Source of the DNA: Lachnospiraceae bacterium
Lineage (GTDB): Bacteria > Bacillota > Clostridia > Lachnospirales > Lachnospiraceae
Direction: 5' to 3'
DNA length: 64,000 nucleotides
NCBI GenBank assembly: GCA_017392525.1
Contig: JAFOVD010000053.1
Coordinates: forward strand, 1 to 64,000
The position numbers were made by a program, and so were the translations under genes. Each line of letters opens with the position of its first letter. Positions within the stretch are counted from its first letter, which is position 1. Below, one piece after another: positions 18,063-27,816 of this stretch. Under the pieces are notes generated by a model that was not told the DNA's origin, did no database searches, and saw only the letters and a list, made by a program, of their open reading frames with translations.

Positions 18063-18626
18063 ATGAGAAACCATGACGATTGTTTTGATCGTTTTGTGCG
18101 TTGGGTTACGAAATATCGATATATGCGATGGTTTGCACCTGTTTATGCACGTTTTAAAGAGATGCTTCTGTATTCACTCTTTGGATTGGGAACGGTCATC
18201 ATCAGTATTGGCAGCTATAGTGTTTTTACAGAATATCTAGGAATCCATATTTTACAGGCGAATGCCATTTCATGGATTGGAGCTACGTTATTTGCGTTCT
18301 TTACTAATAGAAAATGGGTATTTACATCCCATAGGAAAGGTGCTCTGGCATTTTTTCAGCAGTTGGGAAGCTTTAGTTTTGGAAGAGCTTTGACACTGGC
18401 ATTGGAAGAATGGATGTTATACTATTTTGTTAGTGTATTGGAATTTTCAAATATCGGAGTTAAGTCAGTCGCACAGATAGTTGTGATTGCAACAAATTAT
18501 TTTATCAGCAAGGTGCTGGTATTCCGTGGTACAGGTCGCGGTGGTAGAGCCGCCCTGTTAATCCGTCTGCATGACAGACGGATTAACCGCTTCCTGAATC
18601 AGCAGGAGGAAGTGGAATTAGATTAA
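18063..18626 (+). CDS. GtrA family membrane protein
   Basis: Small membrane protein of the GtrA type, thought to help move lipid-linked sugars across the membrane. Four hydrophobic segments between residues 35 and 150; the family pattern ISWIGATLFAFFTNRKWVF is at about 66-84. N- and C-terminal parts are basic. 187 aa, slightly longer than the family (about 130-150) because of these tails. Sits between glf and a nucleotide-sugar pyrophosphorylase, consistent with glycan assembly. Confidence 0.85.
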   Translation: MRNHDDCFDRFVRWVTKYRYMRWFAPVYARFKEMLLYSLFGLGTVIISIGSYSVFTEYLGIHILQANAISWIGATLFAFFTNRKWVFTSHRKGALAFFQQLGSFSFGRALTLALEEWMLYYFVSVLEFSNIGVKSVAQIVVIATNYFISKVLVFRGTGRGGRAALLIRLHDRRINRFLNQQEEVELD

Positions 18627-18642
18627 TCATTCGGGGGAAATT

Positions 18643-19872
18643 ATGAACTTTAATGAAGCTAAGAAACTTTTAGAAGAAAGAAAACAGGCGCAGGTATTAG
18701 AAGGATTTGCAAATCTTTCAAAAGAAGAACAGGACACTCTGTTAGATCAGATTGAAAAAATCGATTGGGATACCATTGATTTGGTACAGGGTGAGACAAT
18801 TGTAAAGCCAAGTATTGGAAAGATTGAACCACTGGCTGCAGTTGATATTAAAGAAATTGAAGCTCGTAAAGAGGAGTTTGATAAGGCCGGTTTGGAGGCC
18901 TTGTCTCAGGGTAAAGTGGCAGCACTTTTGCTTGCCGGAGGTATGGGAACAAGACTTGGTTCCGACAAGCCAAAGGGAGAACTGAATGTTGGATTGACAA
19001 AAGAAATCTATATTTTCCAGCGTCACATTGAATGCCTTCAGAAGGTTTCCGAATTATGTGGTAAAACAGTACCTCTCTATATTATGACTTCTGAGAAAAA
19101 TGATGAAGAGACCCAGCGTTTCTTCAAAGAGAAAAACTACTTTGGCTATCCGGAGGAAGATGTAAAATTCTTCCAGCAGGAAATGGCAGTTGCAGTTGAT
19201 TACAATGGTAAGATTTTAAGAGAAGAACCGGGACGTCTTGCAACATCACCAAATGGAAATGGTGGATGGTTCTCATCTCTTGCCAATGCAGGCCTTGTTT
19301 CTGATATGAAGAAACGTGGAGTGGAATGGATTAATCTCTTCGCTGTAGATAATGTTCTTCAGAAGATTTGTGATCCTGCATTTGTGGGTGCGACCCTTTT
19401 AAGTGGAAAGGAATCCGGAAGTAAGGTTGTACGTAAAGTAGATGCACATGAAAAGATGGGTGTACTCTGCAAGGAAGATGGTAAGCCATCAATTGTAGAA
19501 TACTATGAGATGTCAGATGAAATGGCAGAAGCCAGAAATGCTGATGGCGAGTTGACATATGCATTTGGTGTAATCTTGAACTATCTTTTTAAAGTAGAGA
19601 AATTAGAGGAAATCGTTGCAACGAAACTTCCTGTACATGTAGTAGAAAAGAAGATTCCATACATCAATGATAAATTTGAAGTTGTTAAGCCGGAAGAACC
19701 AAACGGTTACAAGTTTGAATATCTGGTAGTAGATATGATTCGACTTTTGGATGATACACTTCCTTATGAAGTTGTAAGAGAATCTGAATTTGCACCAATC
19801 AAGAATCTTCACGGAGTGGACAGTTTGGATTCAGCCCGTGAATTACTTCAGAAAAACGGTGTGGAATTATAA
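18643..19872 (+). CDS. UTP-sugar-1-phosphate uridylyltransferase (UDPGP/UAP family)
   Basis: Makes a UDP-sugar from UTP and a sugar 1-phosphate. The nucleotide-binding motif AALLLAGGMGTRLGSDKPKG at about 93-112 and the LANAGL/NLFAVDNVL substrate stretch are those of the eukaryotic-like UDP-GlcNAc pyrophosphorylase group, not the bacterial GalU or GlmU. 409 aa fits. GGGGG precedes ATG 18643. Product could be UDP-GlcNAc, UDP-GalNAc or UDP-Glc; the family cannot be narrowed by eye. It is in the surface polysaccharide cluster. Confidence 0.85.
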   Translation: MNFNEAKKLLEERKQAQVLEGFANLSKEEQDTLLDQIEKIDWDTIDLVQGETIVKPSIGKIEPLAAVDIKEIEARKEEFDKAGLEALSQGKVAALLLAGGMGTRLGSDKPKGELNVGLTKEIYIFQRHIECLQKVSELCGKTVPLYIMTSEKNDEETQRFFKEKNYFGYPEEDVKFFQQEMAVAVDYNGKILREEPGRLATSPNGNGGWFSSLANAGLVSDMKKRGVEWINLFAVDNVLQKICDPAFVGATLLSGKESGSKVVRKVDAHEKMGVLCKEDGKPSIVEYYEMSDEMAEARNADGELTYAFGVILNYLFKVEKLEEIVATKLPVHVVEKKIPYINDKFEVVKPEEPNGYKFEYLVVDMIRLLDDTLPYEVVRESEFAPIKNLHGVDSLDSARELLQKNGVEL

Positions 19873-19948
19873 TTACTTCTCTTGTTCACAATTTTGACAA
19901 GTTCGTAGGCTACAGTAATAGTAAATGTAGCAAAAGGAGCAGAAGCCA

Positions 19949-21358
19949 ATGTATCGTAAGCAGGCAAAAAGCTGGGCCAAGCACTTGGATTTTACATTGT
20001 TAGATCTTATGTGCATGGTTCTGGCCATTATCTCCGCATATTGGTGGAGATTTGATGGACGCTGGATATTCCACGATCCTATGTGGAGCCGATTAGTATA
20101 TATTATGATGCTGATTGACGTGGTTGTAGTGTTCTTTACGGAATCCTATACAGGAGTCCTACGTAGAAATAAATATCAGGAGCTTCGGGCAACAGTTGAA
20201 CACTGTGTGATTGTGTTCGGTGGCATGCTTGTTTATTTGTATGGAACAAAGCAGTCATTTCTATTCTCTCGAAAGCTGTTATTTGTATATCTGGTTCTTT
20301 CCATCTGCTATGAGTATATCGAAAGAGTTTTTTTGAAAAGATGGATTAGATATAACAAATTAAAGGATAGAAACAAGACAGAGATGCTTGTTGTAGCGGA
20401 AGGTGTCAATGTCGAGAAATGTCTTCAGGAGATTGCACATAATCGATATACCAATTTCAGAGTAATTGGTGTGGTGGTTGTAGACAAAGACATGGTAGGC
20501 GAAGAAATCCAGGGAATACCTGTTGTAGCTACTGCAGATAGTTTTATGGAATATATGAGAACTAATGTGGTAGATGAAGTATTTTTGGATGGAAATACAA
20601 GAGCTTCTACGGAAGAACTTGGAAGAGAGTTGATTGAACTAGGTATAACAGTTCATATGGCCATGATTCATATCGATAAGATGTTGCCAAACCGTCTGAT
20701 TGAAGAGTATGGCAATTATATCGTTGTAACCAGTTCTATGAAGATCGCCAGTGTAAAACAGCTTTTTATTAAGCGAACCATGGATATCGTCGGTGCGATA
20801 GTTGGATTGATTATTACCGGTATAGCATTTATTATATTTGCGCCGATTATTAAGATTCAGAGTCCGGGACCGATTTTCTATAAGTCTATTAGAATTGGTC
20901 GAAACGGGCGAAGATTTAACTTCTATAAATTCCGGTCTATGTATGTGGATGCGGATAAGCGTAAAGAAGAACTTTTGAAGTACAATGAGATGGACGGCCT
21001 TATGTTTAAGATGGAGAATGATCCAAGAATCATACCGATTGGTCGTTTCATGCGTAAGTATTCTATTGACGAGTTGCCGCAGTTCTGGAATGTTCTAAAG
21101 GGCGATATGAGTCTGGTTGGAACCAGACCGCCAACAGAAGAGGAATTTGCGCAATATGAATATCGTCATAAGGCAAGACTTGGAATCAAACCGGGACTGA
21201 CGGGGATGTGGCAGGCAAGTGGCCGATCTGATATCACGGATTTTGAGCAGGTAGTTGCATTGGATACAGAATATATTTCAAATTGGACCATTGGTTTGGA
21301 TATTTCATTAATCATAAAGACCATTGGTGTGGTACTCACGGGAAAAGGCTCTAAGTAG
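19949..21358 (+). CDS. Polyprenyl-phosphate sugar-1-phosphate transferase (WbaP/CpsE type)
   Basis: Initiates repeat-unit synthesis by loading a sugar phosphate onto undecaprenyl phosphate. N-terminal half has four to five TM segments and a CoA-binding-like domain; the catalytic C-terminal domain begins with a TM helix (KRTMDIVGAIVGLI) and contains SPGPIFYKSIRIGRNGRRF, YKFRSM, SIDELPQFWNVLKGDMSLVGTRPP. 469 aa is typical. AAAAGGAG upstream. Its presence marks the cluster as a lipid-linked exo- or capsular polysaccharide or wall-glycan system. Flippase and polymerase genes are not seen in this window. Confidence 0.92.
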   Translation: MYRKQAKSWAKHLDFTLLDLMCMVLAIISAYWWRFDGRWIFHDPMWSRLVYIMMLIDVVVVFFTESYTGVLRRNKYQELRATVEHCVIVFGGMLVYLYGTKQSFLFSRKLLFVYLVLSICYEYIERVFLKRWIRYNKLKDRNKTEMLVVAEGVNVEKCLQEIAHNRYTNFRVIGVVVVDKDMVGEEIQGIPVVATADSFMEYMRTNVVDEVFLDGNTRASTEELGRELIELGITVHMAMIHIDKMLPNRLIEEYGNYIVVTSSMKIASVKQLFIKRTMDIVGAIVGLIITGIAFIIFAPIIKIQSPGPIFYKSIRIGRNGRRFNFYKFRSMYVDADKRKEELLKYNEMDGLMFKMENDPRIIPIGRFMRKYSIDELPQFWNVLKGDMSLVGTRPPTEEEFAQYEYRHKARLGIKPGLTGMWQASGRSDITDFEQVVALDTEYISNWTIGLDISLIIKTIGVVLTGKGSK

Positions 21359-21368
21359 GGGGAAGAGA

Positions 21369-22706
21369 ATGCCGAAGGTTAGGTTTACAATTTTACTGTA
21401 TGCAAATCAGACAGATGCCTTTTATTACAGAGAGGCAGTGGAATCTGTGGCTAATCAGGATAGAGATGACTATGAACTGATTATCCTGGATGATAATGAC
21501 AGTACAATATTGGACCGAATTGCGGGCGAATTCTACCCGAATGGAGATAAGAGACTAAAGTATAAGAGATTAAAAAAACATATAGGGCGGGCCTATGCGT
21601 ATAACATAGGCCTCCATTTTGCGTCCGGTGATTACATCGTGACTTTGGGGCAGCATGATCGAATAAGTTCGAACACGCTGTCCCTTTTGGCTTCCGAAAT
21701 TGACAGGACAGAGACTCCCATTGATATTATCTATGTGGATCAGGACGAATTGGTGGGAGACTATCGTATGAATCCTCATTTCAAATGTGGATTTAACAAG
21801 GAACTCTTGCTGCAGGATAATTACATCGGTGAGTTTCTGTGCATTTCCAATCGTACATTTCGAAAGATGGGAACTTTTCGTGAAGATATTCTCTTGGCGG
21901 ATTTATATGAGTTTCTGTTAAGAGGGTTGGATCATGAACTGGAGATACGACATCTGTCCTCTCTCTTATATCATCGTAGGATGATATCCGTTGCAGATGC
22001 AAATATCTATCGCCGTGTATTACGGGAGAGTTATGAAGCGCATGTACGTGTCCTGCGTGGGTATCTGAAGCGGGTTGGAATTGTGGCTGAGATAAAAACA
22101 GACGCACAGTATCGCTATTGGAAGGTGAACTATTTCGGAGATGATTACGGTTCTCACCGTAGGGATTATATTCTTCTCAGAGAGAAAGGTGTCCGGGTAA
22201 AGACAAAGAAGGCACAGGAAATATTGTATGGATATCTGAAACAACCGGATATTGGTGTAGTGGGTGTTCGTTTCCGGGAAGGATTTACAAAGATAGACAA
22301 TTGCGGGTTTATTTTTGATAAGCATGGAGAAATATATCCGGCATGTAACGGTAAGTCACTTTATACAGATGGGTATGAGAATCGTATTGTACTGTCACAG
22401 GATGTGAGCATGGTGGATTTTGGTTATTGTATGCTGGATGCGACATTGTATCAGAAGTTAAGAGGTCTGGATACATCCCTAAAAGGTAGAGATGCGGTAT
22501 TGGACTACTGTCTGCGTGTACAGAGAGCAGGTTATCGGGTGGTTTATGTACCGGAGGTAATTGCATATCGAAAGCACAAGGAAACAGTGAGCACCCGTTT
22601 GTCCAACGCCCGTTTATTGGAAAAATGGGGGAAGAAGTTGGCAGAGGGAGATCCTTTTTATAATGAGAATCTTCCAATGGGGCTGGATAATTACCAACTC
22701 TGGTAA
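21369..22706 (+). CDS. Glycosyltransferase (GT2-like)
   Basis: N-terminal GT2 domain: FTILLYANQTDAFYYREAVESV, then ELIILDDNDST and HIGRAYAYNIGLHFASGDYIV; DQDE at about 125 may serve as the metal site. A second domain near residues 270-420 again has GT2 C-terminal features (GRDAVLDYCLRVQRAGYRVVYVPEV). 445 aa from ATG 21369, preceded by GGGGGAAGAG; the longer frame overlaps the previous gene and lacks a ribosome site. Follows the priming transferase by 10 bases, so likely same transcript. Sugar specificity unknown. Confidence 0.8.
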   Translation: MPKVRFTILLYANQTDAFYYREAVESVANQDRDDYELIILDDNDSTILDRIAGEFYPNGDKRLKYKRLKKHIGRAYAYNIGLHFASGDYIVTLGQHDRISSNTLSLLASEIDRTETPIDIIYVDQDELVGDYRMNPHFKCGFNKELLLQDNYIGEFLCISNRTFRKMGTFREDILLADLYEFLLRGLDHELEIRHLSSLLYHRRMISVADANIYRRVLRESYEAHVRVLRGYLKRVGIVAEIKTDAQYRYWKVNYFGDDYGSHRRDYILLREKGVRVKTKKAQEILYGYLKQPDIGVVGVRFREGFTKIDNCGFIFDKHGEIYPACNGKSLYTDGYENRIVLSQDVSMVDFGYCMLDATLYQKLRGLDTSLKGRDAVLDYCLRVQRAGYRVVYVPEVIAYRKHKETVSTRLSNARLLEKWGKKLAEGDPFYNENLPMGLDNYQLW

Positions 22707-22760
22707 ATCTAAAGAATTATTAAGTTTGTATAAAATAGGGCTATAGAACGGTACATTTTC

Positions 22761-22789
22761 TTGACATATGTGTAGGAAAGACCTAAAAT
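22761..22789 (+). promoter_or_regulatory. Strong sigma-A promoter of first LCP gene
   Basis: TTGACA (22761-22766), 17-base spacer, TAAAAT (22784-22789), 51 bases before the start codon. Confidence 0.8.
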
Positions 22790-22840
22790 GGACTAGTTTT
22801 TAGTGCTTTATATTTTTTTGAAAGGAAAAGGATAAAGTTT

Positions 22841-23968
22841 ATGTCAAAAAAGAAACATCTTACGAAACGTCAGAAGATGAGAAAGAGAAGAAAGAGAATT
22901 CTTATCACTGAAGTTATCGTGTTACTTTTCTTAAGCTTATTTTTATTTGCTTGGTTAAAACTCGGACTGATTAACTTCAATAAAATCGGAGAGATTGCTA
23001 CAAACAATCTTGACGCAGAGACAGAGGAAATGTTAAAGGGCTACACGACAATCGCGCTATTTGGTGTAGATAACCGTTCCAATGGTAATTATGATTCCGG
23101 TAACAGTGATAGTATCATGATTGCAGCAATTAACAATGATACAAAGGAAGTAAAGATTGTATCAGTATATCGTGATACGGCTTTGGATGTGGATGGTGAT
23201 AAGACAATCCGAAAAGCCAATTATGCTTATAACCATGGTGGCCCGGAAGAGGCTATTGCCATGTTAAACAGAAATCTTGATCTGGATATTCAGGATTATG
23301 TTGCAGTGGATTTTAATGCACTAGTTGAAGCGGTAGATGCCGTTGGCGGTGTGGAAATTACACTGACAAATGAAGAGATTGAGATTATTAATGAGAAGGG
23401 TTACATGAACGAGGTGGCTTCAGTAACCGGTCATGAAGATGAAGTAAAGACATTAAAAGCCGGAACACAGACAGTTAATGGTGTAGTTGCAACTGCATAC
23501 TGTCGTATCCGTTATACATCCGGAGGTGATTTCGCGCGAGCAGAAAGACAGCGTACCGTTGTATCACAGCTTATTGCTAAGGCTCAGAACGCATCTCTTA
23601 CAGAACTCAACAGTTTGATTGATGGTGTATTTCCAAAGATCAGTACATCACTTTCTTTGAATCAGTTGATTGGACTTGCAGCAGGTATGAAAGATTATCA
23701 GTTGGCGGATTCTACCGGATTCCCATTTGCACTTAGAACCGGAACTATCAGTTCCAAGACGGGATCATTGGATGTGCCATGTACACTGGAATCAAATGTT
23801 AAGAGTTTATATGCATATCTCTATGGTGAGGAAAATTATCAGCCATCTGCAATTGTACAGGATATCAGTTCTTACATTGAAAAGCAGTCAGGATATGATG
23901 AAAATGATGCAACAGATTATGGTTATGGAACAACACAGACATCTGATGGATCAGAATCAAGTAAATAA
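22841..23968 (+). CDS. LytR-CpsA-Psr family glycopolymer ligase (copy 1)
   Basis: Membrane-bound enzyme that transfers lipid-linked glycopolymers to peptidoglycan. Basic N-terminal tail (KKKHLTKRQKMRKRRKRI), one TM helix at about 24-45, then the extracellular LCP domain: ALFGVDNRS near 72, SIMIAAINNDTKEVKIVSVYRDT (pyrophosphate-binding Arg), AYNHGGPEEAIAMLN, DYVAVDF, and YCRIRYTSGGDFARAERQR. 375 aa. It is a close paralogue of the next gene. Position after the polysaccharide cluster suggests it attaches that glycan to the wall. Confidence 0.93.
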   Translation: MSKKKHLTKRQKMRKRRKRILITEVIVLLFLSLFLFAWLKLGLINFNKIGEIATNNLDAETEEMLKGYTTIALFGVDNRSNGNYDSGNSDSIMIAAINNDTKEVKIVSVYRDTALDVDGDKTIRKANYAYNHGGPEEAIAMLNRNLDLDIQDYVAVDFNALVEAVDAVGGVEITLTNEEIEIINEKGYMNEVASVTGHEDEVKTLKAGTQTVNGVVATAYCRIRYTSGGDFARAERQRTVVSQLIAKAQNASLTELNSLIDGVFPKISTSLSLNQLIGLAAGMKDYQLADSTGFPFALRTGTISSKTGSLDVPCTLESNVKSLYAYLYGEENYQPSAIVQDISSYIEKQSGYDENDATDYGYGTTQTSDGSESSK

Positions 23969-23996
23969 TAGATGGTTAGAAATATTAAATGTACAA

Positions 23997-24027
23997 ATGA
24001 CAGGCAGTTTTGCCTGTCATTTTTTTA
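23997..24027 (+). terminator. Terminator between the LCP genes
   Basis: 10-bp stem ATGACAGGCA/TGCCTGTCAT, GTTT loop and seven T. Confidence 0.92.
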
Positions 24028-24142
24028 TAGAAAAAGAAACACTCTATTCAATTAGGGGAAAATCATATATAATAATTGAGTGTACAACATGTAATCATAC
24101 AGTTTAACAAAAGTTATGATGGTTGAGCTATGGAGGTTTTTC

Positions 24143-25303
24143 ATGAGAGACGAAGGTAGAAGGGGAGTACGGAGTGAACACAACGGTTCAAAGAAAAAAC
24201 ATATGACCAGACGGCAGAGGATGCGTAAGAGAAGAAGAAGGCTGTTTTTCATAGAAACAGTACTTCTGGTTTTGCTATTGGGATTTCTATATGCATGGTT
24301 AAAACTGGGATTGATACATTTTGATAAGTTGGGACTGTTGGCAACAAATAATCTGGATGAAAAGACGCAAGAGATGTTGGAAGGCTATACCACGATAGCC
24401 TTTTTCGGAGTAGATAACCGATCCAATGGTGATTATGAATCTGGAAATTCGGACAGTATCATGATCTGTAATATTGATAATGAAACAAAACAGGTAAAGA
24501 TTGTTTCCGTATATCGAGATACGACGCTGGATATGGACGGAAAACGATACATGTATAAATGTAATTATGCATACAATCACGGAGGTCCAAAGAATGCCAT
24601 TGAGATGTTAAACAGAAATCTGGATTTAAATATTCAGGATTATGTAGCGGTGGATTTTAATGCATTGGTAGAGGCAATAGATGCTGTGGGGGGCGTTGAG
24701 ATAACGTTGACTCAGGAAGAGATTGATGTGATTAACCGTAAAGGATATATGGGAGAAGTTGCTTCCGTTACAGACCATATGGATGAAGTGGTGACACTTA
24801 CACCGGGAACCCAGACCGTTAACGGAGTTGTGGCAACTGCATATTGCAGAGTGCGATATACAGCCGGCGGAGATTATATGAGAGCCCAGAGACAGAGAAC
24901 AGTTCTTACGCAACTGATTAACAAGGCAAAATCGGCTTCTCTTACACAGTTAAATGATTTGATTGACGCTGTATTTCCAAAAATAAGCACATCACTTTCG
25001 ATGAAGCAGCTGGTGGGATTGGCAAGTGCAATACAGGATTATGAGCTGGCAGATTCTACAGGATTTCCCTTTGCAATTTATCAGGGAGAATGGGAATCCG
25101 CAGGAAAAAAGGTTGTGATTCCTTGCACATTGACATCTAATGTAAAGGAGCTGTATGCGTATCTTTATGGGCAGGAAGATTATAAGCCTACAGATACAGT
25201 GGAATCCATAAGTGCATATATTGAGAGTCAGACCGGTATCCATGAGTCTGATGCTCTGGATTATGGATTTGGAACTACACAAACATCGGATAATTCGAAT
25301 TAA
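24143..25303 (+). CDS. LytR-CpsA-Psr family glycopolymer ligase (copy 2)
   Basis: Tandem paralogue of the upstream LCP protein with the same order of motifs: basic tail, TM helix, AFFGVDNRS, KIVSVYRDTTLD, AYNHGGPKNAIEMLN, DYVAVDF, YCRVRYTAGGDYMRAQRQR. ATG 24143 has GGAGG 7 bases upstream and gives 386 aa; two earlier ATG codons in frame lack a site. A terminator separates it from copy 1, and a TATAAT at 24068-24073 could be its own -10, so the two copies can be expressed separately. Probably a recent duplication with divided substrate or condition. Confidence 0.92.
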   Translation: MRDEGRRGVRSEHNGSKKKHMTRRQRMRKRRRRLFFIETVLLVLLLGFLYAWLKLGLIHFDKLGLLATNNLDEKTQEMLEGYTTIAFFGVDNRSNGDYESGNSDSIMICNIDNETKQVKIVSVYRDTTLDMDGKRYMYKCNYAYNHGGPKNAIEMLNRNLDLNIQDYVAVDFNALVEAIDAVGGVEITLTQEEIDVINRKGYMGEVASVTDHMDEVVTLTPGTQTVNGVVATAYCRVRYTAGGDYMRAQRQRTVLTQLINKAKSASLTQLNDLIDAVFPKISTSLSMKQLVGLASAIQDYELADSTGFPFAIYQGEWESAGKKVVIPCTLTSNVKELYAYLYGQEDYKPTDTVESISAYIESQTGIHESDALDYGFGTTQTSDNSN

Positions 25304-25400
25304 CAGGATATCTACAGATTGTTCACACATAAGACACACTGAGATTCTAGAATACATATCATAAGAAAGACGAAAGACATTAAGAAGGGAGTCTGAGAAT

Positions 25401-26708
25401 ATGAGTGACAATCAATATTATGAGTATAATCCATATACAGTGAATCAGAATGAACCAAAGAAGCCGAAGAAACCAAGGAAGGAAAGACCGGTTTTGAAGA
25501 AACTTGCCAAGGTGATTGCTATTGCATTGGTTTTTGGATTGGTATCCGGCTTGACTTTTCAGGGAGTGAATATAGCGGCATCGAAGCTAAATGGTTCTGA
25601 TTCAGACAAGAGTTCAAGTTCAACAACAACTACAACACTTGGAACCAGTGGAGATATCGGAACAACTGCCACAAGTACAGCAACAACGATAACAGATGTT
25701 TCAGATATTGTTACGAATGCTATGCCGGCGATTGTTCAGGTTACGGCAGTCAGTGTAACAGAATATAGAAGTTTATTTGGAAGTGGCCAGAGCTATGAAT
25801 CAGAAAGTGCTGGCTCAGGTATTATCATTTCCCAGGATGATGACTATATTTATATTGCAACAAATAACCACGTGGTATCAGGTGCCAGCCAGTTGACAAT
25901 CACATTTGCGGATGACAGTGCCGTAGCGGCAGAGATTCAGGGTACGGACACAAGTACAGATTTAGCTGTAGTTAAGGTTGCTATGTCAGATGTAGATTCT
26001 TCAACATTGAGTGCAATTGCAGTTGCTACACTTGGTGACTCCGACAGTTTATCTGTAGGTGAATCAGCTGTTGTAATCGGAAATGCACTTGGATATGGTC
26101 AGTCAGTTACAACTGGTGTAATTAGTGCGCTGAATCGTGAAGTTCAGTTAGAAGCAGAAGACGGTACAGCGATTACCAATGAATTGATTCAGACAGATGC
26201 AGCAGTAAACCCTGGTAATTCCGGTGGTGCACTTCTTAATATGAAGGGTGAGGTAGTCGGTATTGTTTCTGCAAAATATTCAGATACAGATGTAGAAGGT
26301 ATGGGATATGCGATTCCGATTACAAGTGCCAAGACAATTATTGAACAGCTGATGAATGGACAGAGCGTAAGTGATAATTCTTCCTCATCTTCATCCAATG
26401 CATATCTTGGTATTGCCGGTGTTGATGTAACAAGTAGCTTATCCAGCTCCTATAATTTACCTGCAGGTGTATATGTATATGGTGTATATTCCAATACAGG
26501 TGCAGCCGATGCAGGATTAACACGTGGAGATGTTATTACGGCAATTGATGGTAACAAGGTATCCGGAATGACGGATATTCAGAGCTATCTTGCAACGAAG
26601 TCTGCAGGAGATACAGTTACCCTTACAGTATGCTCTGCTTCCTCAAATTATAAAGATACAGAGGATGTACAGGTTACATTGACAGCAAAGCAGGAATTAC
26701 AGCAGTAA
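25401..26708 (+). CDS. htrA: HtrA/DegP-like serine protease with PDZ domain
   Basis: Envelope quality-control protease (family S1C). Lys/Pro-rich cytosolic N-terminus, one TM helix at about 35-55, a Ser/Thr linker, then the trypsin-like domain with the triad: His in TNNHVV (about 155), Asp in TSTDLAVVK (about 188), Ser in NPGNSGGALLN (about 272). One PDZ domain follows (GVYVYGVYSNTGAADAGLTRGDVI). 435 aa is typical. Start preceded by AAGGGAG. Stand-alone gene with a terminator after it. Confidence 0.95.
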   Translation: MSDNQYYEYNPYTVNQNEPKKPKKPRKERPVLKKLAKVIAIALVFGLVSGLTFQGVNIAASKLNGSDSDKSSSSTTTTTLGTSGDIGTTATSTATTITDVSDIVTNAMPAIVQVTAVSVTEYRSLFGSGQSYESESAGSGIIISQDDDYIYIATNNHVVSGASQLTITFADDSAVAAEIQGTDTSTDLAVVKVAMSDVDSSTLSAIAVATLGDSDSLSVGESAVVIGNALGYGQSVTTGVISALNREVQLEAEDGTAITNELIQTDAAVNPGNSGGALLNMKGEVVGIVSAKYSDTDVEGMGYAIPITSAKTIIEQLMNGQSVSDNSSSSSSNAYLGIAGVDVTSSLSSSYNLPAGVYVYGVYSNTGAADAGLTRGDVITAIDGNKVSGMTDIQSYLATKSAGDTVTLTVCSASSNYKDTEDVQVTLTAKQELQQ

Positions 26709-26728
26709 GGAACTGAATAATAACGTAG

Positions 26729-26786
26729 AAGAAAATCAGGTTTTTTGTGTATTATGGATAATACATGACAGAACCTGATTTTTTCT
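26729..26786 (+). terminator. Terminator after htrA
   Basis: Outer stem AGAAAATCAGGTT/AACCTGATTTTTTCT with an inner GTATTAT/ATAATAC hairpin and T run. Confidence 0.85.
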
Positions 26787-26883
26787 GCGCTATTTTATTA
26801 TTCTTTAAGAGTTCGCTATATATAAATTTCAGAAAATATGGTAAAATGTAGACAGAATTTTGATTATTACGGAGGCCGCAGAC

Positions 26884-27816
26884 ATGAAGAAAAAAAGAAT
26901 CGTAATTGCGCTGGGACATGATGCTTTAGGAACAACACTTCCGGAACAGCATGAGGCAACGGTAAAGACAGCAGAAGCAGTTGCAGAGTTTATTCAGCAG
27001 GATTACAGCGTAGTTATTACTCACAGTAATGGACCACAGGTAGGTATGATTCATACAGCAATGAGTGAATTCGCCAAGAATCACCCGGATTATACGGTTA
27101 CACCGATGAGCGTGTGCTCTGCCATGAGTCAAGGCTATATCGGATATGATCTGCAGAATGCCATCCGATCAGAACTTCTTGGAAGAGGTATCTATAAGAC
27201 TGTATCAACTGTTTTGACACAGGTTTCTGTAGATCCATATGATGAAGCTTTTTATAAGCCATCCAAGGTAATCGGCAGAGTTATGACAAAAGATGAGGCT
27301 GATTTTGAAGAGAAAAAAGGTAACCACGTTATTGAAGTAGAGGGCGGTTATCGAAGAGTGGTTGCTACACCGAAGCCACTGGAAATTGTTGAAAAAGATG
27401 CGATAGAGGCATTGTTAGATGCAGATCAGGTTGTTATTGCCTGTGGTGGTGGCGGAATCCCCGTTTTGGTTCAGGATCGTAAGTTAAAGGGAGCATCTGC
27501 GGTTGTGGAAAAGGATACGGCAGCAGGATTTTTAGCAGAATCAATTGATGCGGATATGCTTGTTATACTTACAGGTGTTGATAAGGTGTGTCTGAACTTC
27601 GGTAAATCAGATGAAGAGGCACTGGATTTTATCTCTGTAGAAGATGCAAAGAAATATCTAGAAGAGGGTCAGTTTGAAGAAGGAACTATGGCACCTAAGA
27701 TTCGTGCAGCGGTAGAGTTTGTAGGAGATAGTGCAATTAGAAAAGCGCTGATTACAAAACTTGATCCAAGTAAGCCAACAATTGGTGGCGAGAACGGAAC
27801 GATGATTGGAAAGTAA
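26884..27816 (+). CDS. arcC: Carbamate kinase
   Basis: Transfers phosphate between carbamoyl phosphate and ADP. N-terminal IVIALGHDALG (here His replaces the more usual Asn of GGNA), THSNGPQVG, GIPVLV and DKDTA-like VEKDTAAGFLAESIDADMLVILTGVDKV. 310 aa from ATG 26884 with ACGGAGG 7 bases upstream; the upstream in-frame ATT/ATG extension lacks support. No arginine deiminase or ornithine transcarbamylase gene is next to it, so it could work in agmatine, allantoin or carbamoyl-phosphate turnover, or supply carbamoyl phosphate. A -10 of the extended type (TGgTAAAAT, 26839-26847) precedes it. Confidence 0.93.
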   Translation: MKKKRIVIALGHDALGTTLPEQHEATVKTAEAVAEFIQQDYSVVITHSNGPQVGMIHTAMSEFAKNHPDYTVTPMSVCSAMSQGYIGYDLQNAIRSELLGRGIYKTVSTVLTQVSVDPYDEAFYKPSKVIGRVMTKDEADFEEKKGNHVIEVEGGYRRVVATPKPLEIVEKDAIEALLDADQVVIACGGGGIPVLVQDRKLKGASAVVEKDTAAGFLAESIDADMLVILTGVDKVCLNFGKSDEEALDFISVEDAKKYLEEGQFEEGTMAPKIRAAVEFVGDSAIRKALITKLDPSKPTIGGENGTMIGK

